64,000 bases of DNA from Portunus trituberculatus (Eukaryota; Arthropoda; Malacostraca; Decapoda; Portunidae): positions 18,874,475-18,938,474 of the forward strand of contig NC_059294.1 in NCBI RefSeq assembly GCF_017591435.1, given 5' to 3'. The notes below the pieces were generated by a model, which made no database searches, was not told the origin of the DNA, and saw only the letters and a list, made by a program, of their open reading frames with translations. Within the stretch, counting starts at the first letter, position 1, and the number at the start of each line of letters is the position of its first letter. Position numbers and translations under genes: made by a program. This document shows positions 44,321-55,372 of this stretch, in pieces.

Positions 44321-47300
44321 TTGTCCTGTCTCCATATAGTCATGTTAACTGTTGATTAGCAAAATAATGTCCAGGGAAGGTGAATATAAACTGTAGCCTG
44401 TGTTTGAGCCATCAGCTGGTTTGTTTACATCTGCGCAACATGGCGGCCGTGAACTCGAAAGATGAATCAGACTTCACAGGATTTCAAGGAATAATGGAGA
44501 AGAGCGCTTATGTGAAGAAAATTCTGGAGTTGGAAGGTAAAATTGAAAAACTGTTTGAAAAGTATGGGGCCTGGAAACGAGTTATGACAATGTAATGAAA
44601 GAGTGTGCCGATATGAAGAAGGAAAATGAAGTACTGAAAGAGGAAGTTAAGCTAATTAAAGTGAATTGCAAAAATGTGGAGAATCTCTAGGAAAAGTGAT
44701 GGAGAAGCAGGCTGAATGGAAAAAAGTCAGGAAGTGGAAAGAAAGGAGGTAAATTACAAAGTTGCAAGTCTGGAAAAGGAAATCAAAGAGTCTGGGAGAA
44801 AACTTTGGGCCTTGCTGAAATTATAGATCAACAGATCATAGAAGAGAAGATTGCTGAGAAAGTGGTGAAGGTTATTAAATCAAATGAGACATTGGTGAGG
44901 GAAACTGTAGACAAAAAGAGATGTGTGGTGATATTTGGTGTGGAGGAGGATAAGACACCGAGTAAAATGGAGAGAGAGAAAACATAAAAAGGTGATAAAT
45001 AATATCATTAATGTGGTGCAGGAGGAGGAAAAGACCTAGTACAAGAAATAGAGGACTTCCATAGAATTGGAAAGTTCACAAGAGAAGGTATGAGGCCAAT
45101 AAGAATCAAACTTAAGTCACAAAAGGATGTAGATGAATTGGTGGAGAAGTCATGGAGGCTAGCCCAGCAGGAAACAACAAGGAAGATTTGGTTGAGAAGA
45201 GATCTCGGTGAAAAGGAAAGAGAAATGTTAAATGAGTTGAGAAAGGAGGCTTTGAAAAAAATGAAGAGAGGACAGAAGAGGAGAAGAAAGAGTTTTTCTG
45301 GAGAATCTTGGATATGAGACTGAGGAAGTGGTTCATAACCCAGAAAAGTACAGCAAGAAAGGACTAAAGAAACTTACGTATGAGCGGAATGTAATGTATT
45401 CCAACATAAATGGAGTGATATCGGGATTTTAGAACTCAACGATTACTTGAGGGACAAGAACCCAGATATTGTGGGTCTTACTGAAACAAAACTGAGAGAG
45501 GAGAAGACCTGATGATGGTTGGAGAAGGAAATATAATGTTTGGAAAAGAAATAGAGTAGGTAAGATGGGAGGAGGAGTGATGTTGCTGGTTAAAAAGATA
45601 TAAAGGTGGATCAAGTGAAAGAAGGTATGGGAAAGGCAGAAGTGCTAAAGATCAGAGCAGAAACTAATGAAGGAAAAAGAGGCACTACATAGTGGTGTAC
45701 GTACCACCTAAGACAAATGCATGGTCAGTACAGGAATATGAAGAAATGATAAGTGATACAGGAACATGTCTGGAAGAAATGTTGGGTGGCTGTGAACGAA
45801 CTATAATGATGGGAGATTTTAATTGTAAAGAGGTGTGTTGGGAGGACTGGTCAATGGAAGGATCAGAGACAACATGGGAAATACACTATTGACACTGGCA
45901 ATGGAAAATGTGTTAACTCAGTGGGTCAAAGAAGATACTAGGTTTGGAGGAGAGGAGCATCGTCAAGACTGGACTTGGTCTTTAGTACAGAGCCAATGGT
46001 CATTGAGGAGATGAGGGTGGAGTGCCCTTTAGCAAAGAGTGATCATGCAGTTTTGGAGTTCAAGGTGATAGATGAAGAGAAATCTAGAAGAAATGAAGAA
46101 TATAAAGTGGGAAGATGGAATTATGCCAAGACAGATTTTGGAAACCTAAAGAAATTCTTTCAAGAGACAAATTGGATGAAATTCAAGAGTGCTAAGGAGC
46201 AAATGAAAAGTGGAAGGAATTTATAAAATATACAAAGAAGGTGAGAAAAATTTGTACCAATAAGACAACATAGAGAAGTTGGAAAGCAGGACTGGTTTAA
46301 CGATAGATGTGAAAAGGCTAGAACAAGAAAAGAGGATGCATGGAAGAGGTGGAGAAGGAAAAGACGGATTAAGCAGTGGGAAAGTTACAAAAGAGCAAGA
46401 AATGAATATGTGTTGATTAGAAGAGAAGAAAGAAAGAAACAAGAAAAGGATATAATTGATACATGTAAAGACCAACCAAGGCTTTTTTACAGACATGTGA
46501 ACAACAACATCAAAAATAGAGAAAGTATTGAAAGTTTAGAAGTAAATGGAGTATGCAGTGAAGTGCAGTGAAGATCCCAGGGAAATGGCAGAGGCTATGA
46601 ATGGATGCTTTCGGAAGGTATTCACAAAGGAGACTGCTTTTGACAAACCACTGGTAATGGAACAGAAAGGGATTATGAAGGAGTTTCAAGTAACTGTGGA
46701 GGAGATCAAGAATATGATGGGGAGTTTAGAAGTGAGAAAAGCTGTGGGACCTGATGGGGTATCAGGATGGATTTTAAGAGAATGCAGGGAGCAACTGGCA
46801 GAAAAAGTTTGTGAAGTAATTGATGCCTCATTAAGGGAAGGTGTAGTGCCCCAAGACTGGAAAAGAGCTAACATTGTCCCAATCTATAAATCAGGTAACA
46901 AGAGAGACCCATTGAACTATAGACCAGTGTCACTTACAAGTGTGGTAGCTAAGATGTGTGAGAGGGTGGTGAAGAATAGATGGACAGACTTCTTGGAGAA
47001 AAATGACATACTTTGTGAGTGTCAATTTGGTTTTAGAAAAGGGCGTTCATGCACGACAAACCTGATATGTTACTATTCGAGGGTGATAGATGTAATACAG
47101 GAAAGAGATGGTTGGGCTGATGGAATATATCTGGATTTAAAAAAGGCCTTTGATAAGGTACCACACCGGAGACTGATCTGGAAACTTGAAATGGTAGGAG
47201 GAGTGCATGGCAGTTTACTAAAATGGATGGAAGACTTTTGGTAGGAAGAGAAATGAGAACAATAATTAAGGACAGACCATCAGAATGGGGCTTGGTGGAG

Positions 47301-48249
47301 AGTGGAGTTCCACAGGGATCAGTGTTGGCACCAGTAATGTTCGCGGTCTACATAAATGACATGGTGGATGGGGTGTCCAGTTATGTGAGCCTATTTGCAG
47401 ACGATGCAAAATTGTTAAGAAAAGTGAGATGTGACAAAGATTGCGAACTACTCCAGGAAGACTTGGACAGAATATGGAAATGGAGCTGTACATGGCAAAT
47501 GGAGTTCAACACGACAAAATGCAAGAAAATAGAGTTTGGCAAGAGTGAAAGAAGAATCAGGAGTATGTACAAGATAGGAAATGAAGACATAAAACCAGTC
47601 ATGAAGAAAAAGACCTTGGGGTGACAATTACCAATGACCTATCGCCAGAGAGACATATAAACAAAATAATTGGAGAAGTATTGAACTTATTGAGGAACAT
47701 AAGAGTGGCGTTCGTATATTTAGATGAAGAAATGATGAAGAAAATAATTACTGCAATGATAAGACCGAGGCTTGAATATGCAACAATACAGTGGGCTCCG
47801 AACTTAAAGAAACACATAAGGAAACTAGAGAAAGTACAGAGGGCTGCAACAAAATGGTGCCTGACTTAAGAGATTTGACTTATGAAGACAGACTGAAAAG
47901 AATGCAACTTCCGACCCTGGAAAACAGAAGAGAAAGGGGAGACCTGATAGCAATATACAGAGTGATGATTGGCATGGAAAAATGGATAGGGAAGATCTGT
48001 GTATGTGGAATGAAAGAATGTCGAGAGGGCATGGGAAAAAATTAAAATGGCCACTTATAGGAGAGATGTGAAAAATATAGCTTCCTCATAGAAGGGTGGA
48101 AGCATGGAATAGTTTAGACGTGGAAGTGGTCAACGCAAGGAATATTCATGATTTTAAGAAAAAGCTGGACATTAATAGATATGGAGACGGGACAACACGA
48201 GCATAGCTCTTTTCCCGTATGTTACAATTAGGTAAATACAATTAGGTAA

Positions 48250-48251
<2 letters not shown>
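44321..48251 (+). mobile_element. CR1-like LINE (group B copy 4), near full length
   Basis: Begins in the 5' leader (equivalent to about 17294 of B2), about 75 bp short of B2's start. N-terminal region 44440-45318 (MAAVNSKDESDFTGFQGIME onward, frame-broken), endonuclease 45692-46226, RT 46546-47624, post-RT 47621-48045. An 8-bp tandem duplication (GTGCAGTGAA) near 46555 shifts the connector. At 47800 this copy has 'GGGCTCCGAAC' giving WAPNLKKH, where B1-B3 lack a C; it therefore keeps the ancestral frame there. The tail has two ACAATTAGGTAAAT units plus (AC)n. Confidence 0.88.
46546..47869 (+). pseudogene. Reverse transcriptase of LINE B4
   Basis: 46546-47244 is open for 232 codons, the longest RT frame among the B copies. 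It runs from the connector (AEAMNGCFRKVFTKETAFDK) through KAVGPDGVSGWILRECREQL, YRPVSLTSVVAKM, FGFRKGRSCTTNL and YLDLKKAFDKVPHRRLIWKL. It then stops at EDFW, where all four B copies have the same one-base loss, so that break is inherited from the source element. 47223-47624 gives GVPQGSVLAPVMFAVYINDM and FADDAKLLRKV. 47621-47869 gives the thumb and WAPNLKKHIRKLEKVQRAAT. Confidence 0.85.

Positions 48252-48309
<58 letters not shown>
48252..48309. repeat. (AC)n tail of LINE B4
   Basis: About 29 AC units between B4 and the start of LINE E. Confidence 0.95.
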
Positions 48310-48313
<4 letters not shown>

Positions 48314-48591
48314 CGTCGCTGAGAGAGGACGGCTCGTCTCCGGCTGCAGACGGGAAGAAGGAAAATACCTATGGTGTTACAGGGCCCGGGTACCTCTAAG
48401 TTAGTGTCCTGTTAATGTCCTACTGTCGCATAGTGTTGAAAGTGAGGGATATGGAGAGTGGTCCCTGAGAGGAGAGTGTGGGCGGTGATTGTTTTGGCCG
48501 TAATCAGCTGACGATAACAAATATTGCGTCTAGACAAGCCGGGGACTTTGAAGGTTTTATAACTACGCCAAGAGAACTGGAGAAATTAGAT

Positions 48592-49622
48592 ATGGATGCA
48601 AGAGTTCAGGCACTGAAAAGTAAGTTCCTAAACATTTTGTCCATAGAAGAAAAACTGGATAGAGTTATAGCCGAGAATGATTCGTTCAAAAAAGAGATCT
48701 ATTTGTTAACGAAAGCGAATAAAGAGCTATTGAAGGAAAAAGTAGAGATGGAGAAAGAAAACCAACAACTAAGGAAACAATGTGAAGAGATGAAGGCTAA
48801 ACTCATGGAAATGGAGATGAAAATATCCGAAGGGGACTTGAGGAAGGAGGAATGCCTTAATCTAATTGATACCAGGATGAAAGAAGTGAACCATGAACAT
48901 CAGGAGGTACAAAGGTCCTTTAGAGAGACAGTAAAAAAGCAGGAAGAGGAAAATAAAGGGATTACACAGAGGAAATGGTAAAGGCACTAAAGGAAAATGA
49001 GTATGTGGTGAGAGATATTGCTGAAAAGAAAAAATGTGTGATCATAATAGGATTGAGGGAAGAAACTAACAGGAACTGGCAGGACAGGAGGGATAAGGAA
49101 AATGACAGGATTAAGTCTTTACTGAACAAGATCTCTGTGGAAGAAGAGGACCTATATGCTGAGGTAGAAGAAAGTGTGAGATTGGGAGCTTTTGAGGAAG
49201 GCAAGAATAGACCATTAAAATTGAAATTAAAGTCTCAGGTGGCAGCTGAGGCCTTGTTGAGGAGGGCTTGGAAACTTAAGGACTCTGAGGAAACCAAAAC
49301 AATTTACATAAGAAGAAATATGTCACAGGATGAGCGAATGAAAATGAAAGAGCTTGTAACTGAAGTGAAAGAGAGGAATGACGAAAGAACAGAGGAGGAA
49401 AAGACCAAGTTTTTGGAGGATGAGAAATGGGAGGCTAAAGAAGTGGTGGATAAAACAGATGGAATAGACATTACATGGAAGAATGAGACTAGGAATGGAA
49501 TACAAGTGACTTACACGAATATAGATGGATTTCTGTCTAAGAGGCTAGAATGTATGGATTACCTAAGAAATAACGAACCGGACATAATGTGTGTAGTGGA
49601 AACAAAGCTAAGGCCGAAATAA
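48592..49622 (+). pseudogene. LINE E1 N-terminal polypeptide fused to endonuclease start
   Basis: The frame 48478-48981 includes a possible ATG at 48592 (MDARVQALKSKFLNILSIEE) and long heptad stretches (KELLKEKVEMEKENQQLRKQ, CEEMKAKLMEMEMKISEG), predicting a strong coiled coil of about 130 residues. A one-base shift near 48960 leads to 48975-49622. That contains EKKKCVIIIGLREETNRNWQ, EESVRLGAFEEGKNRPLKLK, KSQVAAEALLRRAWKL and KTIYIRRNMSQDERMKMKEL. In the same frame, after TKFLEDEKWEAKEVVDK, comes the endonuclease start VTYTNIDGFLSKRLECMDYL and PDIMCVVETKLRPK (catalytic Glu). This is the clearest case of an in-frame join between the ORF1-type domain and the endonuclease. Confidence 0.72.
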
Positions 49623-49695
49623 AGCTAGACTGGTTTGTTGTAAAACACTACAAAGTATGGAGAAATGATAGAAAAATAAAGGAGGTGGTGGTATA

Positions 49696-50169
49696 ATGGT
49701 TCTTACTAAGGAAGATCTGATAGTGAAGGAGGTGAACTATAGTAAGAGAAATGAGGAAGTGATAAGTATGCTTATAACAGATGGCAAGAGGGACATTAAT
49801 ATTATAACAGTATACATACCACCCAGAACCAGTGCTTGGGAATATGAACAGTACCAAATGGTGATGAGAAATACTCTAGACAGAATGAAGCAAGAACTCA
49901 TCAGAAAGGATAGAGTGATGATAGTTGGAGACTTTAATTGCAAAGAAATAGTGTGGGAAGACTACGAAGTGGTGAATGGTGGTGAGTGGGCAGAAGAATT
50001 GTTAAAGGTAGCAACAAATAACTTGATGACACAGTGGGTGAGATCACCAACAAGGTGCAGGGGACAAGATGTTGCAGCAAGGTTGGATTTGGTATTTACC
50101 AGGGGAATCTCTCTAAAAGAGGAAATTGAACATGAAAGTCCCTTGGGAAAAGCGATCATGATGTCCTAA
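49696..50169 (+). pseudogene. AP-type endonuclease, main part, of LINE E1
   Basis: 157 open codons: KEDLIVKEVNYSKRNEEVIS, INIITVYIPPRTSAWEYEQY, RVMIVGDFNCKEIVWEDYEV, VAARLDLVFTRGISLKEEIE. It ends at ESPLGKAIMMS where a missing base destroys the catalytic SDH; read in the next frame the bases give SDHDVLSFELD. A frame gap of about 70 nt also separates it from the fused N-terminal part. The minus-strand copy at 62450-63139 keeps this region intact (VKSDHGVLSFELD). Confidence 0.85.
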
Positions 50170-50695
50170 GCTTTGAGCTGGATACAGAATTAAGCATGAA
50201 TAAGATTGTGGAACGCAGGAGGAAAAATTAAATTATACTAGGGCAAATTATAACCATATAAGGGAGTTCTTTAATGAAATTGACTGGTCCGTGGTATACC
50301 AGGAAAGAGATATGCAATTGAAATACGATAAATTTATGGATTTGTATAACTCTGCTGTGAAAAGTTTGTGCCATATTACAGAAAGAGGACTTTAAATAAT
50401 AAACAGTGGTTTAATAGAAATTGTGAAGAAGCAAAAAGAACAAAGAAAAGGCATGGAAGAAACTTAAGAAAACAGTGATGTATTATCAAGGGAAGTTTAC
50501 AAAACAGCAAGGAATAGATATGTTGAAGTAAGGAGAACAGCACAGAAGGAATATGAACAGAGGGTGGTGGAAAACTGTGATAGTGACCCAAAATGTTTTA
50601 CAAATTCATAAATGGAAAACTAAATAAAAGGGAGGCAATAGAAAAGGTAAAAACGGGAAGAAGTATATGAAGATGCTGGAGATATAGCTGAAATT

Positions 50696-52305
50696 TTGAA
50701 CGACAACTTTTGCAAAGTGTTTACAAAGGAGGAGCATTTTATGGGAGGAAGGCCTACGGAAATAAAGCAAATGCAGGACATCATGGTTACTAAGGAAGAT
50801 GTAAGGAAAATTATAAGCAATCTGGATATTAATAAATCAATGGGGCCTGATGGCATATCTGGGAGGTTGCTAAATGAATGTAAGGATCAATTGTTGAACC
50901 CCATATTTGATATTGTGGAAACCTCCATACGAACAGGATTAGTCCCGAAAGAGTGGAAAAGAGCTGACATTGTGCCTATATATAAGAATGGTAGTAGAAT
51001 GGAACCGCTAAATTATAGACCAGTATCGTTGACTAGTATATTGTGCAAGGTATGTGAAGAAGTAATTAAAGCTAAGTGGAGTGAGTATCTAGAAAGTGAA
51101 AACATTCTGAGTGAAAGGCAGTTTGGTTTCAGAAAAGGAAGATCGTGTATCCAATTTATTATGTTTTTATTCAAGAGTGACTGACATACTACAACATAGA
51201 GAGGGATGGGTGGATGCTATCTACCTGGACTTGAGAAAGGCCTTTGATAAAGTACCACACAATAGACTGATGTGGAAACTAAAGATGATTGGAGGAGTAA
51301 ATGATAAACTAGCAAAATGGATGGAAAATTACTTAATGGGAAGAGAAATGAGAACAGTGGTGAGAGGAAGGAAGTCCGAGTGGAAGAAGGTAACCAGTGG
51401 AGTTCCACAAGGGTCAGTGCTGGGTCCCATCATGTTTTTGATTTATGTTAATGATATGCCAGTAGGAATTGACAGTTACATGAACATGTTTGCGGACGAT
51501 ACTAAAATTATGAGGAGAGTAAAGAATGTGGAAGATTGTAACAAGTTACAGGAAGATCTTGATAAAATATATGAGTGGAGTAAAGAGTGGCAGATGGAAT
51601 TTAATATAGACAAGACCCATGTTATGAAAATGGGAAGAAGTAGATACAGACCAAACTGGGATTACAGGCTGGGTGATGAGAAAATTAAAGAGACCAATGA
51701 GGAGAAAGACTTAGGAGTAACTGCAAAACACTTTGTCACCGGAGAAACACATTAACAAGATTTTTTGGAAAACATACAACATGCTTCAAAATATTGGCCT
51801 TGCATTCCACTACCTAGATGAAGGAATGATGAAGAAGATATTATGTACCTTAATAAGACCCCAGTTAGAATATGCAGCATGTGTCTGGTCACCGCATATG
51901 AAGAAAAATGTGAAGAAGGTAGAAAGGGTACAGAGGCTGGCAACAAGGATGGTACCAGGACTCAGGGAGTTAGACTATGAGGAAAGACTGAGGAAGCTGG
52001 GGCTGACCACATTAGAAGAGAGAAGAACAAGAGGAGACATGATAACTATGTATAAATTGGTGAACAAGATTGACATACTGGATAGAGAGTTGATAAAGGT
52101 GACCACAAGTAATCATCTTCGAGGACATGGAAAAAAGCTAATAAAGGACATCTGTCTAAATGACGTGAGAAAATACAGTTTCCCGCATCGTAGCATTGAT
52201 AAGTGGAATAAACTGAGCAGTCATGTCTTTGACGCAGTGTGTGTCAATCAGATGAAAGAGAGATATGACAGGAATGGACAAGGAGACAGGACACAGAGAG
52301 CTTAG
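50696..52305 (+). pseudogene. Reverse transcriptase and post-RT region of LINE E1
   Basis: 50696-51184: NKSMGPDGISGRLLNECKDQ, VPKEWKRADIVPIYKNGSRM, LNYRPVSLTSILCKVCEEVI, RQFGFRKGRSC, then a shift at about 51150. 51111-51755 (214 codons): YLDLRKAFDKVPHNRLMWKL (motif A), TSGVPQGSVLGPIMFLIYVN (motif B), MFADDTKIMRRV (motif C with both Asp). A shift at about 51725 follows. 51733-52305 (190 codons) runs to the natural stop: INKIFWKTYNMLQNIGLAFH, YEERLRKLGLTTLEERRTRG, KYSFPHRSIDKWNKL. Only frameshifts inactivate it. Confidence 0.87.
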
Positions 52306-52359
52306 CTCGGGCCCTGTAATACACAAATAGGTAAATACAAATAGGTAAATACACACACA

Positions 52360-52635
52360 GCGTAGTGTAGTGGTTAGCACGCTCAACTCACACTTGAGAG
52401 GGTCCGGGTTCGAATCCCAGAGACGGTGAGGCAAATGGGCAAGCCTCTTAATGTGTAGCCCCTGTTCACCTAGCAGTAAATAGGTACGGGATGTAACTCG
52501 AGGGGTTGTGACCTCGCTTTCTCGGTGTGTGGAGTGTGTTGTGGTCTCAGTCCTACCCGAAGATCGGTCTATGAGCTCTGAGCTCGCTCCGTAATGGGGA
52601 AAACTGGCTGGGTGACCAGCAGGAAACCGTGGTGA

Positions 52636-52638
<3 letters not shown>
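52360..52638 (+). mobile_element. SINE with tRNA-Val-like head and (AC)n tail
   Basis: The head resembles tRNA-Val(CAC): A box GTAGTGTAGTGGTTAGCACG, an anticodon arm CTCAA-CTCACAC-TTGAG (CAC in the anticodon position), and B box GGTTCGAATCCC. It is not a working tRNA because no acceptor stem can close. The body (GTGTAGCCCCTGTTCACCTA, GGTACGGGATGTAACTCGAG, GAGCTCTGAGCTCG) is shared with the minus-strand SINE at 63095-63368. The 3' end passes straight into (AC)n, like the LINEs, and the 5' end abuts the (AC)n of LINE E1. RNA polymerase III transcription from the A and B boxes is expected by analogy. Confidence 0.87.

Positions 52639-52671
<33 letters not shown>
52639..52671. repeat. (AC)n tail of the SINE
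   Basis: About 16 AC units; LINE F starts at its end. Confidence 0.94.
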
Positions 52672-52673
<2 letters not shown>

Positions 52674-55304
52674 AGGAGGTGAAGTGATGATATTAACGAG
52701 GAAAAGTGTTAGAGTGGACAAAGTGGAAACAAGTAAAAACAAGTCTGAGATTGTGTAGGTTGAAGTGAAAAATGGTAATGGAAAGTCAGGGGTTTATGTA
52801 CCACCACTGACAAATGCGTGCACAAAAATTAGCATGAGACTGTGTTGGAAGATACAATAAAAGAAATGGAAAGGATTGTGTCACAAGACAAGGATGTATT
52901 ATTCATTGGAGATTTTAATTGCAAAGAAATAAATTGGGAGGAAGGGATTTTTCAAGGAGGAGAGAATTTATGGAGTAACAAACTGATGAATTGGGCTGTT
53001 GATAATCTAATGACACAAACTAGAATAAGTGGAAGGATAAACCATCCATATTGGACTTGTTGTTCACCAGTGACGAAGAGATCATAGAAAAAATTCATTA
53101 TGAATGTCCATTGGGAAAAGTGATCACATACTAGTTGAAATAAGTCTGAGTACAGAAATATTAAAAATAGATGAGGGGTACAAAATAGAAAGATATAGAT
53201 ATAATAAAGGAAATTTTGAAGAAGTAAGGAGATACTTTGAGGCTGTGAGCTGGAAATGTTTTGAAGATGAAAAGGATTTGCAGGAGAAATGGAACAAGTT
53301 TATTAAGATATATAATACTGCAGTGGAGAAGTATGTACCGAAGGGAAGAGTAAACTGTCAAAGAGGGAAGGAGTGGTACAATGCTATATGTGAAAGGGCT
53401 AGACAGTGCAATACTAATGCATAGAATAGATGGAGGAAAATGTGAACGCAAAGTAGATGGAAAGATTATGTTGATGCTAGAAATGAATGTGTGAGGATTA
53501 TGAGGGTTGAAAAACAGAACTGTGAGAAGGATGTAATGGACAAATGTAAAAGTAACCCAAAACTGTATTATAGACATATGAATGGAAAAATTAAGAAACG
53601 AGAGGGTGTAACTGGCCTAAGGGTTGATGGAAAACTATATGAAGAAGTACAAGAAATGACTGAGGTGATGAATGAAAGGTTTCAAACAGTCTTTACTGAA
53701 GAAGGAGATTTTGACTTAACAGATAATGAATTGGATGGATATAAACTAATTGCAACAGAGGTAAATCAGGAGGATATTATGAGACTGATGGAGAATCTAG
53801 ATGTAAATAAGGCACCTGGTCCAGATGGAATTTCAAATTGGATACTGAAAGAATGTAGGGAACAGTTGGCAGAGAAGATTCATAGCCTGGTGAAGACATC
53901 GTTGTTGCAAGGGAAAGTACCGAAGGACTGGAAAAGAGCAGACATTTTACCTATATATAAAGGTGGTAGTAGGGAAGACCCTTTAAATTATAGACCAGTA
54001 TCACTGATGAGTGTAGTGGGGAAGCTATGTCAGAAAATCATTAAAGACACATGGATGGAACACCTAGAAAGCAGCAATGTGTTGACAAACTGTCAGTTTG
54101 GTTTCAGAAGAGGAAAGTCATGCTCCTCAAATTTGTTGTCGTTTTATTCAAAAGTAATAGATGCTGTACAGGAAAGGGATGGGTGGGTAGACAGTGTCTA
54201 CCTAGATTTTAAAATACTTTTGACAAGGTACCATACAAAAGGCTACTATGGAAGATTAAGAACAATGTGGGAGTTGGAGGACAATTATTGGAATGGATGA
54301 AGGATGATTACCTTAGTGAGAGGGAAATGAGAACAGTGATAAGAAATAGTAGTTCTTCCTGGGTAAAGGTCACTAGTGGAGTACCTCGGGTCGGTGTTGG
54401 GACCAGTCATGTTTGGCATCTATGTGAATGACCTGCCTGAAGGAATTGAGAGTCATCAATTTATTTGTGGATGATGCCAAGATAATGAGGAGAGTGAGAA
54501 ATGTAAATGACTGTATGAAACTGCAAGAGGACCTTGATAAAATTGGTAGATGGAGTAGAACTTGGCAAATGGAATTCAATCTGAATATGTGTAAAGTCAT
54601 GGAATTTGGAAAATGTAAATGGAGAGTACATGGCAGTTGCAAAATGGAAAATTTTAGTTTGGAAAGGTATAAAGAGGAAGTGGATTTAGGGGTGACAATT
54701 ACAGAGGGCTTAGCCCCAGACAGGCATATAAATAAAATCATGAGAGAAGTAACAAATCTGCTCAGGAGAATTAAAATGGCCTTCTCATATTTGGATGCTG
54801 ATATGAAAAAGTTAATTAGTTCTATGATAAGACCAAGACTGGAGTATGTGGTGATTGTGTGGTCCCCTCACACTAAGAAGAATATTAGAAAATTGGAGAG
54901 GGTGCAAAGGGCAGCCACCAAGTTAGTAGTGGAACTGAAGGATTTGACTTATGAAGAGCGGTTGGGAAAACTGGAAATTCCAACACTTGAAAGTAGGAGA
55001 GAAAGGAGAGACTTGATAGGTATTTATAAAATGGTGAATAACCTGGATAAAGTGGATGGTGACTTTAAACCTGGAAACAAGGACTACAAGGGGACATGGG
55101 AAGAAATTGAAGAAGGTGCAGTGTATAAGAGATATTAAGAAGTACAGTTTCCCTCATAAGAGCTGTGGACACCTGGAATGGATTAGATATAGACATCGTA
55201 AATGCAGTTAGTGTTCACAGTTTGAAAGCTGAGCTGGATGAAACAAGGTATAAAGATGGGTCAATATGAGTTTGCTCCCCCTCCCATAAACTACAACTAG
55301 GTAA

Positions 55305-55306
<2 letters not shown>
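52672..55306 (+). mobile_element. CR1-like LINE (group F), 5'-truncated
   Basis: Starts inside the endonuclease (GGGEVMILTRKSV-like) straight after (AC)n. Endonuclease pieces: DKDVLFIGDFNCKEINWEEG at 52842-53087 and SIGKSDHILVEISL at 53104-53424. The RT is at 53491-54300 and 54428-55138. The tail has a single ACAACTAGGTAAAT unit plus (AC)n, where the other groups have two. Sequence is nearest to group B but clearly separate. Confidence 0.85.
53491..55138 (+). pseudogene. Reverse transcriptase and post-RT region of LINE F
   Basis: 53491-54300 (269 codons): NKAPGPDGISNWILKECREQ, VPKDWKRADILPIYKGGSRE, NYRPVSLMSVVGKLCQKIIK, CQFGFRRGKSCSSNLLSFYS, VYLDFKILLTRYH. Motif A is destroyed by a one-base loss (KKAFDKVPH becomes KILLTRYH). 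Motif B is damaged (SGVPRVGVG-like at about 54375). 54428-55138 (236 codons): LFVDDAKIMRRVRNVNDC (motif C as FVDD), INKIMREVTNLLRRIKMAFS, LTYEERLGKLEIPTLESRRE, RRDLIGIYKMVNNL. Not functional. Confidence 0.83.

Positions 55307-55370
<64 letters not shown>
55307..55370. repeat. (AC)n tail of LINE F
   Basis: About 32 AC units; LINE B5 starts immediately after. Confidence 0.95.

Positions 55371-55372
<2 letters not shown>

Larger units (their letters stand above)
48310..52350 (+). mobile_element. CR1-like LINE (group E copy 1), full length
   Basis: About 4.04 kb from a GC-richer leader (TTGCCGTCGCTGAGAGAGGA) to a tail with two ACAAATAGGTAAAT units and a short (AC)n. Coding order as in the other groups: coiled coil and L1-ORF1-like domain joined in frame to the endonuclease start, then RT and post-RT. 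The E group is distinct in sequence (for example YLDLRKAFDKVPHNRLMWKL and FADDTKIMRR). Two minus-strand copies of E occur at 60559-63081 and 63429-64000. Confidence 0.9.

Noticed and set aside
52360..52435. A functional tRNA-Val gene
   Set aside because: A and B boxes and an anticodon arm are present, but the acceptor stem cannot pair and the sequence continues into a shared SINE body with an (AC)n tail.
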